Position numbers and translations under genes: made by a program
In this document: in pieces, positions 62,662-64,000 of the stretch
How the letters are laid out: each line of letters begins with the position of its first letter
How positions within the stretch are numbered: the stretch's first letter is position 1
Origin: Ancistrus triradiatus
Lineage: Eukaryota > Chordata > Actinopteri > Siluriformes > Loricariidae
Assembly: GCA_025084515.1 (NCBI GenBank)
Contig: JAJAGP010000017.1
Span: 1,143,713 to 1,207,712 of the forward strand
Direction: 5' to 3'
Length of the DNA: 64,000 bases
The notes under the pieces: model-generated
What the model saw: only the letters and a program-made list of their open reading frames with translations
Databases searched by the model: none
Told to the model about the DNA's origin: nothing

Positions 62662-62769
62662 CTGTGGCAACAAACACCATTCAAAAACACTGGTCTAGTG
62701 ATATACCTTTCAACTCTCTAGTGAGCTCTTATCTTCCTTCACAGAAAGCAACAACTACAATGCCAAATC

Positions 62770-63650
62770 AGAAAAGAAGTTGGGACAATATGGAATAACA
62801 AATGTAGTGTCCTTCACATGTACTTTTATTTCACTGCAGCCAGTAAACCCAATATATTTCATGTTTTGTCTGGTCAACTTCCCTTTAGGAAAAAAAAAAC
62901 ATCCATTCCTGCATTTCAGGCTTGCTACACAGTCCAAAAAAGTTGGGATAGGGGTGATTTGGGGCTAATGAGGAAAAAAAAAAACCTAAATAATGAAGTT
63001 ATTGCAATCAGGTGGTGTCACCTTCTTGCAAGATCTGCAGTTTTTCAGCAAATGCATGAAAAGTGTACTAAAATATTTAAAAACAACGTGCACATTTCTC
63101 GCTCGATGGTGCACAAGATCATTAAATGATGCAAAAAATCTGGAGGAATTTCAGTCCATAAATGGCAATGGCACAAGCTTAAACTGAAGCATCAGAGGGC
63201 ACTGGATTTGAACCGTCATTCATCAATAGCTAATTTAACCACACTGGCATGGGATTACGTTGGCAAACCTTTGTCTAGCACTAAATTACAAGTTGTGAGT
63301 TACATCCACAAATGCCAATTAAAACTTTAACATCCAAAAAAAACCATTATGTTAACCATGTCCAGAAGTGGTACCAGCTTCTCTGGGCTCAGAGGGATTT
63401 GGGATGAACCATCAGACACTGGAAACATGTATTGTGGTCAGATCAATCAGTTTTCCAGATCTTTTTTGGAAGAAATAGACATAACGGAAAAGACCATCCA
63501 GACTGTTATCTGCACCTAGTCCAAAAGCCAGGCTCTGTCATGACATGGGTCAGTGTAGTGCACTTTCTCAAATTTGGAGTTGTACATTTTTACCAATTGA
63601 AATAAAACACCAAGAATTCTATCAAAAATGAAAACGCTGGCTCCAAAAGC
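62770..63650 (+). mobile_element. Tc1-like element, family E, copy 2 (decayed 5' half)
   Basis: Start GAAGTTGGGACAATATGGAA, then CATCCATTCCTGCATTTCAG as in copy 1. Plus-strand traces of a transposase follow (GTGGTCAGATCAATCAGTTT for the DES/DEST region; AAAGACCATCCAGACTGTTA). The remainder of the transposase and the right end are missing. Confidence 0.65.
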
Positions 63651-63799
63651 AACATCAAGGAAATAAACTTAAAAAATCAGTAAATTATTTCTGTTTAAAT
63701 TATTACTGCGACTAATAAGAGTTATTATTTATGGCACTTGAATTCTAGTTTAGTGTGAAAAATAGCAGCCAGCAGGAAAAGAGTATATTAGATTATATA

Positions 63800-64000
63800 A
63801 TACACTGCCTGGCCAAAAAAAAAAGGTCTCACACGCTAGTATTTCATTGGACCGCCCTTAGCTTTGACTTTAGCACACATTCGCTGTGGCATCGTTTCCA
63901 CAACCTTCTGCAGTGTCACAACATTTTTTTCTGTCCAGAGTTGCATTCATTTTTCCCCCAGCTCTTGTATTGATGATGGGAGATTTGGACCACTGCACAA
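63800..64000 (-). mobile_element. DNA transposon end, cut by the window edge
   Basis: Starts ACACTGCCTGGCCAAAAAAA, followed by CATTCGCTGTGGCATCGTTT. This is the usual left end of a fish Tc1-like element read toward an antisense transposase. The rest lies beyond 64000. Confidence 0.6.

Noticed and set aside
61050..61800. Regular repeat units resembling a CRISPR array
   Set aside because: Units are contiguous variants of one sequence with no unique spacers, in vertebrate intron DNA; it is a minisatellite.
26162..62661. Assignment of the gene to dystonin (dst) or plectin
   Set aside because: The exon at 39500-39598 and the SH3 exon match MACF1 and differ from dystonin at several positions; plectin has a long rod plus C-terminal plectin repeats and no repeat exon at this place.
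63186..63650. A host gene exon near the right edge
   Set aside because: The sequence is a decayed Tc1-like transposase (ATTGTGGTCAGATCA; GACCATCCAGACTG) with stops in all frames.

Overview
The window is vertebrate nuclear DNA, almost certainly from a ray-finned (teleost) fish. It holds part of one very large gene on the minus strand, embedded in introns packed with Tc1/mariner, hAT-like and Tigger-like DNA transposons, two families of tRNA-derived SINEs and microsatellites. I cannot name the species.

The gene is macf1 (microtubule-actin crosslinking factor 1, ACF7; a spectraplakin). Thirty-nine consecutive coding exons can be placed from 62661 down to 2732. Each has AG/GT borders, and the reading frame closes across every junction. 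Together they give about 13.5 kb of coding sequence, roughly 4,490 codons, with neither the start nor the stop codon inside the window. The order is: the later half of the plakin domain with its SH3 domain (62661-36456); a single 7,290-bp exon carrying plectin-type repeats and a long charged linker (33451-26162); and the first part of the spectrin-repeat rod (25079-2732). The actin-binding CH domains must lie beyond position 64000. The rest of the rod and the EF-hand/GAR microtubule-binding end must lie before position 1. MACF1 rather than dystonin is indicated by near-identity to MACF1 in the exon at 39500-39598 and in the SH3 exon.

Region by region: 1-2700 has a Tc1 element, a SINE interrupted by a MITE, and an unnamed repeat. 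2732-16207 has rod exons separated by Tc1 and SINE insertions. 16208-22225 has a Tc1 with a nearly complete transposase frame and a four-level nest of elements. 22226-25079 has more rod exons. 26162-33451 is the giant exon. 33452-51528 has plakin-domain exons with many elements. 51529-62661 has the SH3 and upstream exons, a 24-unit minisatellite and several MITEs. 62662-64000 has only decayed transposons. Every transposase I could follow is broken.

The most interesting gene-level signals are four. A 12-bp phase-0 candidate microexon would add four residues at the start of the SH3 domain. A 63-bp cassette exon can be skipped in frame. The giant exon contains a decayed ~50-residue tandem repeat in its linker. 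A possible alternative first exon lies just upstream of the giant exon.
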